Source: Tolypeutes matacus (Eukaryota > Chordata > Mammalia > Cingulata > Chlamyphoridae). From it: DNA of 64,000 bases. Below, in pieces: positions 1 to 12,149 of the stretch (position 1 is the stretch's first letter; each line of letters opens with the position of its first letter). The notes under the pieces are model-generated. The model saw only the letters and a program-made list of their open reading frames with translations. It made no database searches and was not told where the DNA came from. A program made the translations under genes and the position numbers. Location: positions 64,862,665 to 64,926,664 of the forward strand of contig JAKSZT010053887.1 of the NCBI GenBank assembly GCA_026826555.1, in the 5' to 3' direction.

Positions 1-273
1 AATTGCAAAGGCAAAAACTGTAATTATGAACATTTCTTCCTCCTTATTTTATTATGAATATGTTTTTATGTGTGTGTGTATATATATATGGAAAGAGAGA
101 GAGCATGGGCAAATTTCTTTATTTTCTTCCCTTTCTTATCCCCTTATGACACAATATAAGTTGTATTAACTAAAAGCACCTGTATAACAACTGCTTTTCC
201 CTTTCCTGCCCCAAAAGTATCCAGTGGCCTCTGGCTCCACCTCACTGTTGTAATTTCTTCCATTACTTGAATC
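1..273. other. AT-rich left edge with short TG/TA and GA runs
   Basis: A TGTGTGTATATATATATG run near 70-90 is followed by GAGAGAGAG near 95-104. The rest may be a continuation of the repeat that starts near 274, but no homology to the second copy of that repeat is visible here. No gene is seen. Confidence 0.4.
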
Positions 274-1500
274 ACAATATGTTTACACCAGAATACCATT
301 AAGTCCACACTAGTCCATAGCTCTTCCCCCAATCCTGAGGAGTTTGGGGTGGTGATGTCCACTCCACCTCCAAGTGAGAGGGGGCCCATATCCCATGGAT
401 ACGATGGATGAGATTATCCTGCCTGCGGCTGCAGGCTCTCTCCATTGCCTGGGATGGCCGTTGTCCATCATCGTCTCCTCACCAGGTGACTTGGGTGAGT
501 CCATTGAGCTGTAGAGTAGGAGCTGCAGCTCCACCGAGATTCCAGGCACAGCTGGCACGTGGGCAGGCCAGAGGCTTCAGTCTCTGGAAGTACATTTACA
601 AACTCTAGCATCACATATAGATTTGAATAGAAGGGACTGATGGACCATGTGCAGGGAGGACTTATTTGAGTCCAGCTCCGTCATTCTCAGGAACATAGAT
701 TCCAAAATAGAGCCCACTGATAAGGCATCAATCTCCAGAGCTATCTCCCCCTTATATAGGACCTGGGTGTCTCCAGAGCCCTCAGGAGCCTCTCTGTGTG
801 TGATGATATCCACTTTGGTGTTCTATGAGATGTTCTACTGAGGTGTGCATAAGCCTTACCTCTGGGTTGACCTCCCGACTCTCTTTGAAGTCTCTTAGTC
901 ACATGAACTCATTTGTCTTTATCTTTTCCCCCTTTTATTCAAGGTTTTTTTACAGTTGTATTGCCAGTTGGCACTTGGTAGTAATCCCTCATTGCCAGGG
1001 AGGCTCATTCCCAGGGGTCATGTCCCACATTGGGTGGAAGGTAATGCATTCATATGCTGAGTTTGGCTTAGAGAGAGGCCACATTTGAGCAACAAAGAGG
1101 CTTTCAGGTTGCAACCCTTAGGCACTCCATAACATTAGGCTAAGTTTCAATTATAAGAGCAAAGACTCTTAAAGGTAGTCATCAATAACAAGAACCCATC
1201 AGTAGACCCTCCTCCTTTGCCAGACACTGCCCCTGCACTCAGGGGACTGTTTCTGCTACCTTGGAGAATGTGGCAGAGCTTTCCAAGCTGGGAATTCAGT
1301 ATCCCCTCATTTATTGAGTGATTGTCTACCTCCTGTGAGCATGCCCCACCCCTTGACCATTTGAACAATTTTATATATCTTTCATGTATATTCAGGTGAA
1401 TTTCCTCCCATGAAACCCCCACCCCAGACAGCCCCCACCAATGATCCTCTCCTGCCCTCTCTGTAACCCTTCTGTGATCCAAACCTTCCTTGAAGATGAT
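274..1500 (-). repeat. L1 3'UTR-type dispersed repeat, copy 1
   Basis: This 1.2-kb block aligns over its whole length with 60749-61940 on the same strand. Shared landmarks include the opening CCAGAATACC, a GAGAGGGGGC run, GCCAGGGAGGC followed by GTCATGTCCCA, AGAGAGA.GCCACATTTGAGCAACAA, and TGTGATCCAAA at the right end. The right part of the second copy also resembles 62640-62830, which lies in the 3'UTR of an antisense L1. I therefore infer that both blocks are 3'UTR material of a related xenarthran L1 subfamily on the minus strand. Reading frames across it, including one of 140 codons at 1147-1569 on the minus strand, are not conserved in the second copy and look accidental. Confidence 0.6.
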
Positions 1501-1698
1501 GCCCATATAATAGCAAATACAGTATTTAAGTTGCAGAATCTCAAGGCAAGAATGAATATCATCATCCAAGGACCTTCATCCTTTTAGGCTGTATGCAGGA
1601 CAGATTATATTGTGTTAGGTGAAAATATGACTATGGTGTCACCTTTATTTGGAGATTAACAATTCTTTAAGCAGTGCCAAATTTGATAAGGGGAGGAC
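1501..1698. other. Flank of LTR with polypurine-tract-like end
   Basis: Just before the LTR at 1699 is AAGGGGAGGAC, which fits a retroviral polypurine tract. It is preceded at 1671-1690 by GCAGTGCCAAATTTGATAAG. A near copy of that stretch occurs immediately after the LTR at 2182-2203. This may be a remnant of internal retroviral sequence. Confidence 0.4.
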
Positions 1699-2092
1699 TG
1701 TGACAGTTCATTTCATATATCACTTTGGCTATGTTTTGACACGCAGTTGTTTGGTTAAGCACTTGCCTGTTGTTACTGTGAAGGGCTTTCATTTATAATC
1801 ACTTTGTTGTATCTATAATCAATAAAGGAGATAGCCCTAAGCAATGTGAAGATTTTCCTTATCTAACCCGTTGGAGATCTCAAAATCCAGAACTGAGAAT
1901 TTCAGAGGTTATTAGAGGAATTTGGACTCAACTTCAGCATTGGCTTTTGTCATAATTTCCACTCAGCCAGCTTCTCCTGGGGGAATTGGAACTTAGGACT
2001 TCAGCAACACCTTTATTGGAGTTTGCAGATTGTGACCTGGCCTACAGAATTCAGATTTGCCCCCCATGTTTGCATGAGCCAATTATTAAAAT

Positions 2093-2141
<49 letters not shown>

Positions 2142-2180
2142 GGTTCTATTGCATTTCTCTGGAGAACCCTGACTAAAACA
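1699..2180 (+). mobile_element. ERVL-type LTR, plus strand
   Basis: The element is 482 bp and has TG...CA ends, TGTGACAG at the left and GACTAAAACA at the right. The right end, with TTGGTTCTATTGCATTTCTC and GGAGAACCCTGACTA, matches the shape of mammalian ERVL (MLT2-class) LTR ends read in the sense direction. A long CT microsatellite precedes that terminus. A polypurine tract lies directly upstream, so this was probably a 3' LTR. The five-base flanks (aggac and ggcag) do not match, so no target-site duplication is visible. Confidence 0.65.
2097..2138 (+). repeat. (CT)n microsatellite
   Basis: About 21 uninterrupted CT units lie inside the 3' part of the LTR, where ERVL-class LTRs often carry a pyrimidine run. 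Confidence 0.95.
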
Positions 2181-2203
2181 GGCAGTGCCAATTTGATTAA
2201 TAA

Positions 2204-5200
2204 GACCCTAGAACTTTAGGTTCTGTGTTGATTTCTTTAATTCCCAAGACAGAACTGCTTTATGAAAGGGAAAAAAAAGGTGCTTTTCATTTGTTTGTTT
2301 TGTTTTTCCATCAGAACTTCAACCATGATAATAACTTCCAATAAAAGAGGAAGACATGTGCTATGGAAAGTTTAGAATCAAGATGACATTTAGGGAAGGG
2401 CACCATTAAAAGTAAAGATCTACTTGTACAAGAGTAAATTGTCCTATTTTTGTATAAGTGGGAGAAAAAAAACCTCATGGTGAAAAACTTCATAACATTT
2501 TCCCTTTCTCTTCCTTATTTTCTAAATCTTTTGGTGAGTTATAATTTCCTTATCAGCCATTTCTGCATACAATGTATTTTAAATTTTTTAAAATGGAAAG
2601 CTTGCATATATTTGGAAATTAAAATTGTGAAGTGAAGAATTTTAGCCAGATTTATAAGTTGTGAAGAACAAACTCCATTTAATAGAACAATAGGTCAATC
2701 TTACTTGATTACATATAATAGAATGATATATATTCATATGTAAATATATATAATTTTACTTATTTTATGCTATATACAGAAAATGACTGTTATTATATAG
2801 CATATTTCATATTAAATTAGGCTATTTTTAAGGAAATTAGCATCATCACATTTACAATGCCTCAGTTTTTATTTTAATAAATAACATTTATCTCTTCACA
2901 GACAACAATTTCTGACCATCATTTACTTTGACACTTTAAGCCAAGCTCCTCATTAACAGAAACTTTAAGACCTGAAAGATTGGGAAATGTTTGTAACATG
3001 TGAAATGTTTTTTATTGTGTTAACTCTAACTTAAAAAAAATTCATTTTCAAATATTAGCATTTTCTAAACTTTGAAACTAAAGCATATATTAATGACACC
3101 ACAAACTGAAATATACTGCAAAATCTATTATTTAATAAATTATACCTTAATGGCATGTACACATTTCCTTTAAAAATCAGTCTACTGAAATATTGAAATA
3201 GATATTTTTAATGGTATTTGAAGTTGTTATTAATCACTGTATAAAATTATTCAGAGTTCCTCATGCAATTTTAAGAAAGAACATTATCTCAGAGGAAGAG
3301 TTTCCAAAATGATTTTCTTATTGTTTGTATGTTTGAAGTCTTTGTTTTTATTTAATTCACTAGTATTTCCGTTTAGATTTGAAAAGCATTCAAATTTCTT
3401 AAAATCTGTGATGACTGTATGAACAATCTGACACCCAATAAAATAAAAAAGCAGTAAGATTTCCCATTTAAATTACTAGATATTTCATTAATAGGAGTCA
3501 TGGCCAGGCATTAGTAAATTGAGTAAAAATATTGGTGATAATAAGAAATAAAATTAATTAATTAAAAATATTAGGAAATAGCTTTAAATATTCAGAAAAA
3601 GAATAATCACATTTAGAATAACTCAGAAATTTATTCAATAAAAATAAATCATATATATCAAGGCATCAGCAAATTAAGAAGGAAAGAATTATAGATTTAT
3701 GGTGTATATAATATCTGTGAAATGGTTTTAAAAACCTGTATTTCACTAAGTGAAAAACAATACCTGATAATCAAATATGCTTCATTTAAGTATATAATGA
3801 CCTTTTTCCTCTGCAATAAAATCATAGAGGTTTAGAATTCTCACTCATAATATTGAGATATATTTATTGCTTTTAGTACATTTTGAATGAAGTTAATTTC
3901 CAACATTTCTCGGCACTTAATAAGTTACAGAATGAAATGTGAGTGGAATTTTTCAATTCATTCAATTCCTTAAACATTTGAAATTGAGAATATAATATCC
4001 TTATTGTATATTAAAAATTATAAAAATTAGTTTTCTTGCCTAGATATGTTTTCCTGTTTTTTTCCTTAGAAAATTCAGCTATTTTGTTCTTACTATGGAA
4101 TTAAACTTTTAAAAAAAATGGTCTTATGCTAATTGAATTTATTCAATATGCAGAAAGAAGGTATATGGCAATCTACACTATTCTACATTGTTGACTTTTT
4201 CTACTATTTTTTTAGAAACTTTTTATATTCTAATTATACCACACCTTGGTCTATGAAGTCTTTTCCCAGTTTGGCACTCATCTTTTTCTTTTTATTCTAC
4301 TTATAAACCATATGTTTGGATGAGCAGTTTTCTTCTTGATCTTTATTTATATTTATCATTATAGATTTATTTCCTCTTTTATGTGACATTTAAATTCCAC
4401 TTGGATAGTTTTGTTGTTACTGTTGATTTTTGCTTGGCTATGTTTTTTGTTCATTATAATATTCTTACTTTTTTCTCAGGGATGTGGAATTCCATTTTAT
4501 AGAATTTGAATTTTTTGATTGATTGACATTATGTGAATGTTCATGTGAGTTTGAAGATATGTACTGTTTGTTAATTAAAATGTCTATGTATGATTATCAC
4601 TATAATAAATGAGTTATTTATATCATTTGTGTCTTACTTTCTGTTGTTAGATTAATTTGTTGGATTTTAAAATTGCTACACTTGTTTACTTTTGATTAAA
4701 ATTTTCTTCTCTTATTTCCAAACTTCTTTTATGATTTTAATTTGGATATAAGTCTTGAAAACATCATAAATTTTAGAATTTTTCTTACCGAATCCTAGAG
4801 CTTTCTGTGTTAACAGGATATTTGATTTTCAGCTCATTTCTATTTATTGTAATAACTGTTGTGTTTGGAATTATTCTTGCATTTTTATTTTTAAATTTAC
4901 CTGATAATGTGATTTCATACACACACACACATACACACACATACACACACACACACTTCTATAGCTTTTCAGGTTTATTATATTAATCAACTTCTTGATA
5001 ACCTATTTTTACTTTGATATTTTGAAAATAATATATTCTATGTCACTTATTGAAGTGTTCAAGCTAAAATGTTTAAGACACATATAAACCTCTTTTTAAT
5101 AAAAATGTAAAATTAATCAGTATATTCTGTCATTTTAGAAAGCAATGATTTTGATATGGTATAATTTTCCCATTTCTCTCTCTCTCCACATTTCATTTTG

Positions 5201-6706
5201 ATGTAATCTGATTTTTAATAATAATAATAATAATGTAGATTATTAAAAGAAAATTTCAGGTGTTCCTTCAATTTCTCTCTTTCTCTAGTCATCATATTGT
5301 TAAACTCCATATGCTGTTTTTGAATTCATTATTTTCATTTAACTCAAAAATATCACCTACAAATTATTTGGAAGATTGTCTATTGATTGTAAACATTGAT
5401 TCATGTATGTACAATTTATTCTTTCATTTTGTCATTCTATTTAAATGCTGTTATGGCTTGATAGACGATTCTCTTTTTCATCAGCTTTTGATCCAAGAAA
5501 TAGAAGAAACTTTGTTTTGTGGTTAATTGCTATCCTCTCTGGAAGATTTTTGAAATTTCATTCTTTTCATTCATTTTCTGAAATTCCATCTGCAAGTAAT
5601 CTATCCAGCTCTTAAAAATCAAAACTTCCAAAAACGAAGCCAGCCAGGCAGTTCCTTTCAGGCCCTAGTTTTCTCCAATAATCCAATCCCATTCCTGCTT
5701 TTAATGTTTAGGATGTGAAAAATATATCTTCAGCTAGGTATAGATGTTTTTGTAGGTTAAAGTTGTTTTTAAATATTCTTTAAAAATTGTTCTGTTGATG
5801 GTACAATTCTTATTTTCCTGTAATAGCATGGCATAGCTATGGTTAAAAATATGTATATAATTTTTTCAAGAGATTTGGTATAGGAGAAAGAAACAGATGA
5901 ATATGCTAACATTCCTATCTTCATCTATTTGTACAATTTTTTTTAAAATGTGACTGTTGAAATAAGGATCATGGACTTTTGTATTTCAAAATAAAAAATA
6001 ATATAATCATTTTCCAGGAAATATCCTTTCACATAATGGCATTATAGAACATTCTTGTAATTTAATAATTTTAAGTTTGTTTATTATCCCCACAATGTTT
6101 TCATTATTATAAATAATCCCCAAATACAATTTTTGCACGTAAAATATAATTCTGTAATTAGGTTATTGTATTAGTAAAGAGTGACTGGGTTTAAATTACT
6201 GAAAGGTACAACTTTTAAAATGCAATTTTTTACAGGTTATAATCATAAGATGAAGCTTGTGTGAAGAGCACGCTTTTTAAACCACTTTTATCTATCACTC
6301 TTTGAGCCTGTTTGCATTTTTAGATGTTGTAAAAATGTCAAAATTATATATTTGTTGGTTTGTTTTATTTCCTTAAAATTTATACCTAGAAAGAAAATAA
6401 TTGTGTTAAAAGCCTTGTATATATTTTTAGATGAGATATTTTATCCAAATCGCCTTGCAGACAATTTGGAGCTATTTAAATTCCTATTAGCAAAGAAGGA
6501 GAGAGCCCATTTCATAAGTCTTTCCATGGCAGCTAATACTCATTACCATGGCAACTAATTATTTTAATTCATGAACTTTTAAACATTTTTGAAGCATATT
6601 TTTGAATAAGATTTTAACCACTAAATTTAGTTTCTTAATCCATCAATAGAGACCATAACACTTCCCTTATAATCTCTTTTTTTTAGAATGAAAGGAACTT
6701 ACCTAT
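2204..6706. other. AT-rich stretch without recognisable genes
   Basis: It is low-complexity and AT-rich, with short frames only and no coding signature. A CA-rich microsatellite lies at 4919-4956 and an ATA run at 5217-5235. The T-rich part from about 4450 to 5640 looks like a very old antisense LINE, but I could not match any specific segment, so it is left unassigned. Confidence 0.5.
4919..4956 (+). repeat. (CA)n microsatellite, interrupted
   Basis: CA dinucleotides are interrupted twice by CAT. The run is about 38 bp. Confidence 0.9.
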
Positions 6707-6745
6707 TGTTTTAGTTTGCTAACTAAAGTTTAACAAACTAAAACA
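6707..6745. repeat. Short perfect inverted repeat (12-bp arms)
   Basis: The arms TGTTTTAGTTTG and CAAACTAAAACA are perfect reverse complements separated by 15 bp. The arm ends resemble the CAAACTAAGACA terminus of the LTR at 48172-48849, so this may be two LTR ends facing each other, or the core of a small hairpin element. Confidence 0.6.
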
Positions 6746-7469
6746 CACCTCCATACACACATACAGATATATATTTATATCATCTATCACGTCAGCTATA
6801 TCATGATATAATGAATGCCAAAATTAGGCTATTACTGGTCAAATTTGTGCTGTTGGCTGTAAATATATTAGAGTCATCCCCATAAAAATATAAAGACCTC
6901 TTCACAATTATTCATCAGGATTGATACTTCTGGTGTTCCAGTGATATATCACTTATGTGTCAGCCCCAAATCTACCCTTCTGTTTTATTTCTGGAGCTGG
7001 CAGTCTGAAAACACCTTTTCCCAAGCTCCTTCGTTAGGTTTTGCCAATGAGAAGTACTGTGTTCGGAAGAGGAAGTCTGTCAAATGACACGTGGATGAAT
7101 GAAAGATGTTCTTTTATCTCTCTTTCTTTGCTGCTTGATAGCATCTCTGGAAATGGCTGTGTCCCTACATTACTCCTAACACTGGTTGCATAAGCCCTGC
7201 TCTCTGGTACCTGTGCCATCCAAGCAATACTCTCAGCAGTGCAGTAGCAAGTCCCAACCGTGGCTCTGGTACTACCACCTCCCTTTTGATTCACTTCAGC
7301 CCCAGTGGTGGGAGCTATTTGTAGCTGCTTTTATGGTTACTTATATCTGTAAATAACCCCTTCTTCCTTTTTTTTTTTTTAATGTCTTGCAGTATTCTTC
7401 TCTCCCTTTTGTACTTCCACCATTTTTAATGTCAGTATAACCAAGTCAGTACACTAAATCCCCTTGTTT
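6746..7469. other. Unassigned single-copy-looking DNA
   Basis: The part from about 6930 to 7370 is less AT-rich than its surroundings and reads like part of an old interspersed repeat. I could not name a family. A poly-T run lies near 7368-7380. No credible coding frame is present. Confidence 0.35.
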
Positions 7470-7597
7470 AAAACACCATTGTGTATATGCATATATATTT
7501 ATATATAATTTTACAAATATTGGTATGTATTGTGAAAATTTTGATTTTTTACCCACAATAAAAAATAAATTAATAAAAAAAAAAAAACACCATTGTG
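7470..7597 (+). mobile_element. Tiny 5'-truncated L1 insertion with 14-bp target duplication
   Basis: AAAACACCATTGTG occurs at 7470-7483 and again at 7584-7597. Between them are 100 bp ending in ACCCACAATAAAAAATAAAT and a poly-A run. The insertion point reads TTT/AAAAC, which fits the L1 endonuclease preference. Direct repeat, A-tail and target motif together mark an L1-mediated insertion of only the extreme 3' end of an L1 or a similar A-tailed RNA. Confidence 0.8.
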
Positions 7598-8734
7598 CTT
7601 TGCCTATACCCTGACTTGCAGACCAGACTTGTACCCTTAATGAGTCTCCCCAACCACTGATTGCAGAAGGTTCTTCATCACTTCACTCCAGCTAGATATT
7701 TAGCTAAATCTTATCATTAACAAGTGGGTGCAGGTATTTCATATGAAACTTTTTGGAAGATGATGTTACCACCTATAATGTCATCAATCTAAGAAAATCA
7801 GATTTTATTCTTACCTGCTAATAAACAGAGTGTGCTTTTATGAGAGATTGTAGTTAGACTTGCTTTCATCATCATCCAGTATAGATAGAAAATCTAAAGT
7901 CCCCACCTGCCTCTAACTAATGGAGGGCATGGATATTCATTAATAAATTAATCTAATAATTACTAATATGCAAATATTGGCTTAGGTACATTCAAAACAC
8001 ATGATTTTGCATAAATTCTCAATACTACTTGAAGTGAAGCTGAATATAAATATCTAACATCAGTCTGTGTGCAGTGATACAAAACACTGAGTAACAACAA
8101 ATTCATGATATTAAATTATTGTATTCATTAGATGTCAGAAACAATAAAATGAAATAGGGTATTATTCATAAGCATCCATCATATATTTCTTGTTTTTGTC
8201 AAAGGAGTAATTTCTAAATGGAAAAGAAAAACAAATATGTATTAATTTGTTTAATAATAAATCCATATTGTGGTCAATGTTTTTTAATACATACAAGATG
8301 ACAAGCAAATTTATAAAAACAAGAAAATCCCAATACTAAAAAATATATATTTGTTAAATTGTGTAAGAGGAAATAAAAATTAAATAAAAATCAATGATAT
8401 AAAATAAAATCAGAAGGAAACAGTATCCTTAAGATAAGATTAAAGATTCCAGATTTTATCTAAACTACAATGGAAAATGATCGATGGGTTTTGAGCCTGG
8501 GAATGCTAAGATCTAATTTTTATTTAAAATAGTTTATCCAACTGCTATACAGAGAAAAAATGGGATAGAGAGACGCTGGAAAATGAAAAAAAGAGAGAAA
8601 CAACAGAAAGCTATAGCAGTGTTATTGAATGAAGACAATGGTTTTGGTTAGTTTCTGAAAACACACACATAAACTCACATGGCCACATGCACTCACAGAA
8701 ATCTTGGAGACTTGAAGGATAGAAATTAGCAGAA
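7598..8734. other. AT-rich intergenic DNA
   Basis: No open frame of note and no repeat that I could identify. Confidence 0.5.
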
Positions 8735-8860
8735 AAGAAACTGTTCTGGGAATCAGAAGACCTGAATTTTGATCCTTATGTTGCATTTATTAACCATGTG
8801 ACCTCACAAGACTAAATTAAACCCATCTGTGAAAGAAAACATGAAAATTAAATGAACTTT
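8735..8860 (+). mobile_element. MIR SINE fragment
   Basis: GGGAATCAGAAGACCTGAAT followed by GATCC, ACCATGTGACCT and CCCATCTGTGAAA reproduces the order of the core and 3' half of the ancient mammalian MIR SINE in the sense direction. It is diverged, as expected for this family. Confidence 0.75.
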
Positions 8861-9630
8861 AAGGTCATTTCTAGTTCTACTTCTGGAGAGGAGTTAATTT
8901 TTGAAGGAAGATATTGTTGAACATGAAATTTACAAAGGTCAAATAAAAAAAGTTCCCCGGGGAAATATGCCTCTAAAACAAAGCTTTTCGAGGTAATAAA
9001 GAACAGAAGTCCATTTTCAGAAATTTGTAAGCAATGCTGAGCTTTATGACTTGTAGTGGTTTCCAATTTACAAGTCATAGTAAAGAGACTCAAATGCACA
9101 AAAGTTTAAACTTTTAAATAAAAGGGAATAAACTGCATGCATTTTTCAGAGAATCAGAATATGCAGAACACTTCATGTAGAAAGAGTATGGGTATCCCCA
9201 AAATAGTGGCAGTGGTATATGGTAAAGTCAGAAGAGTTAGATATATGCATCATGATTTTTTTAAAGGAAGAAATACATTATATTGTTCTATACACTTCCC
9301 AATGAAAAGCAATTTAAATAGGAAACATGGAATATGCATGCATTGGTGATGAGCAAATTTTTTGAAATTTATAATTAATTGGCATGTGTCTTTTAACTTA
9401 TTTGATATCAAATAGCGGTAATTAAAGCAAGCTTCCTCACCTGTAATTTCTGTATATAAAACATCATTCTCTGTGTGTTTTCCAGAATTCTATACCTTTT
9501 TCTAAACCTGTCAAGAGGATATTCCTTCCCAGTAAGGATCTAGTACTTCAATGGCAATCTTTTACATTTCCACATAGAATATTGCTATTAAGTACTGCTG
9601 ACAAAATTCTTCAAAAAGGTGGTTGATTGT
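8861..9630. other. AT-rich intergenic DNA
   Basis: No gene or recognisable repeat is seen. It ends at the left terminus of the next LTR. Confidence 0.5.
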
Positions 9631-10164
9631 TGTATTAGTCAGCCAAAGGGGTGCTAATGTGAAATACCAAAAATGGGTTGGTCTTTATAAAGGGTATTTA
9701 TTTGGGTTAGAAGTCCACAGATACCAGGCCGTAAAGCGTTAAGTTTCTTCTTTCACCACAGTCCATTGCCACGTGTTAGAGCAAGACAGCTGCCAGCGTT
9801 TGCCAGGGTTCAGGCTTCTGGGGTTCCTCTCTTCCTGGGGCTGCATTTCTCTCCGGGCTTAGCTCCTGTTTCCTCCACAAGGTCAGCTGTAGACGATCAG
9901 GTGAACGGTTCACTTCTCTTCTCCTGGGGCCTTCTTTCCAACATCAAAACTGCTTCTCAAAAACTGCTTCAACTCTGTTCTTTGCCATGCCTTTTATATT
10001 CGATCCCCCACCCACCAAGGGGTGGGGCTCAACGCCCTACTGACGTGGCCCAGTCAATGCCCTAATCATAACTTAATCATGCCCAGATTAACAGATCAGT
10101 TTATAAGCATGATCCAATTATATTTTTGGAATTCATAATTACATCAAACTGACCAACTGCAACA
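9631..10164 (-). mobile_element. Solo ERVL-type LTR, copy A
   Basis: The ends are TGTATTAGTC and GCAACA. The same terminal and internal blocks occur at 15970-16602 and 18611-19198. The flanks are attgt on the left and atggt on the right, a 4/5 match that fits a decayed 5-bp target duplication, which is the size typical of ERVL. The polyadenylation signal reads on the minus strand, as TTTATT in the GGTATTTATTTGGG block near the left end. This copy is shorter and has a single CCACAAGGTCAGCTGTAGAC block, where copies B and C have two. Confidence 0.8.
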
Positions 10165-11460
10165 ATGGTGAATAGTTTAGCTCCTGGCCTAAAACCTTTG
10201 TATGATCTTTCATACCTGATCTTAGGAAATTGTATAGCCTTTACTTTGCAGGCCTCATGGGGGGAAACTGCCCTCTCCACATCAGATTTGGTATATAGTT
10301 ATGCATGGCAGTCTCTGAAGGGAGTTTCACTCAAGGACTCAGGCCCCACTGGCTGGTCATGTAATTATGAATTTTTCATTCCTAGCCAAAGTACCTCCAT
10401 ATGGAGGCATCCCTATCTGGGGGCTCAAACTCCAGGCCTTCCTCAGGCACCTCTGCTGAGATATACTTCTTAAAGTGAAGAGGAGAAAGCCATGAATACA
10501 TCTTTTCCACTCTGATTCAACTCTCAGTTCTCTTTACTCCTAGCCCTTCCCTTCTGCCCCTCCCCTCAAGCAGCCAGGTTCATAAAATGGTAGGAGCCTT
10601 TGCTCAAGGCTGCCTCCATAGCAAGATGATCTTGACATCTGCACTGATCTATCTGACCCTGGTCCAGTACTGTATCATGGGTAAAAATGGAACAGAAAGT
10701 GAGCTGGCATTTTGTCCAAGTTAACCTCTTACTTATACTATCACAGTAAGTAATTAAATCCTTGGTCATTTATTTCATTTTGGCTTGTTGTCTTAATTAG
10801 CTTCTCCAACACCTGGCAGTTCAGTTCAGCTCTCTAAGCTTAGCTTAGGTCTTGACATATGGTTGAGTGAAAATTTATTAATTTTAAACATCAGTACCTG
10901 AGAAAGGTCAAAGTAGCCTCTGACATCTGGGAGCTGGTGTGATAATCACAATAATCCATGATTACTACTACTGAAATAAAAAAAATTCAAAGAAATCCAG
11001 AACACTAACATTAGACAAGCAACTCAGTGACCAGGATTGAGCAAGGCTATAACAAAACCACTCCATAATTATGCCTGAGCATAGCAAAAAATAACATTGC
11101 TTAAACCAAAAAAAAAAAAAAAAGTAGCCGGTTTGGCTAACATGTGATTCCTGCTCCTTTACCAATAATACATTTAGCTTTACATTCTTCTTCCTACTTT
11201 TTGATTAAAATTTTCAATTATTTACACTACATGACACCATCCAGTCTGTGGCAATCCCCCATTACCTTAAATGTTCATGAAAATTACCTTACACAAGCCA
11301 AAATCCCATAATAACTCATCTTACTGAGACAGCCTCTGGGTTCCCTATGATGTGTAGCATACCTCTTTGTAATGATTCAATAAACACAATTTTGTTCTAT
11401 TACAGATATGTCCCTGGTGGTTTTTGAGGCAACTGAAGGTTCCACTAAGATTTAGTGGCC
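10165..11460 (+). mobile_element. Class I ERV LTR, plus strand, boundaries approximate
   Basis: Blocks here are related to the LTR that follows the env remnant at 52.7 kb: CCTCAT, then CAAGGACTCAGGCCCC...TCATG, then CATTCCTAGCC. The corresponding blocks lie at 52870-53020. An AATAAA signal lies at 11379-11384 with a short tail (TTCTATTACAG) after it, resembling the R-U5 end of the other LTR (AATAAA at 53315, then TTATTTTCAG). The left boundary coincides with the right end of solo LTR copy A. It probably belonged to the same provirus class as the env remnant near 15-17.7 kb. The 102-codon frame at 10165-10473 lies inside U3 and has no gene-like features. Confidence 0.5.
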
Positions 11461-12149
11461 ACTACCTAGACTAATAATAATATGTACATTTTCAATTCCT
11501 GTGTTTCTCCCCAAAACAAGGCCACTAGGCCCATAGTTGAATGAAAAACATGCTGAATTGAACTCTGATACTGTTTGAAGAGCTGAGACCCTTCAGTGTT
11601 GGATTTATTTTATTTTTTTCACTCACCATATATAAAAACACTCTGGGGCCTTTTGGTTATCTGATTCTATTTCTATTGTTCATTGGTGCAATTTAGTCTA
11701 GTCTTTTATCATCTGTTCCTATGATTCATTTAATTGTCTTAAGTTTTGGGTGTTGTTGTTGTTTTATTTAAGTAAAAGGGTAGTAAACAGGCATAGATTT
11801 GATCAACATCTTTGAGCCAGCCCTTGGGTGGAGGAGTTCAGAAGTTCTCCACAGACCAGAGTCTTTGGAAAAACATGGCCTCTGTTCACCATTTGAAAGC
11901 TTCTAAGAACTGCTTCTTTAACATTGTCTTTATGTCTCTTTGAACTACTTTGTTTCATTTTACCTGCTGAGAAACAGAAGGTTTGTCTATTGGTCTTTGA
12001 TCAGGTTTGAGAGACATGAGTTTGCACAGGCATCAATCTTACATACCATTGCAGTTTCCATGGCTTCATCTTAATATAAAAATGTGTCTCTTCTTCCTTC
12101 ATGCACCATCTTTCTTCATGTTTTTTTCACCATAATGTTAAATTGTATG
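11461..12149. other. Unassigned, possibly class I ERV leader
   Basis: This follows an LTR end and precedes an L1 insertion. No primer-binding site or coding frame is recognised with confidence. Confidence 0.35.

Noticed and set aside
1147..1569. 140-codon minus-strand frame
   Set aside because: It lies mostly inside the L1 3'UTR-type repeat and the frame is not kept in the homologous copy at 60749-61940.
10165..10473. 102-codon plus-strand frame starting exactly at an LTR boundary
   Set aside because: It lies in the U3-like part of a class I LTR. Nothing in it resembles a domain, and related LTR sequence at 52.9 kb has no such frame.
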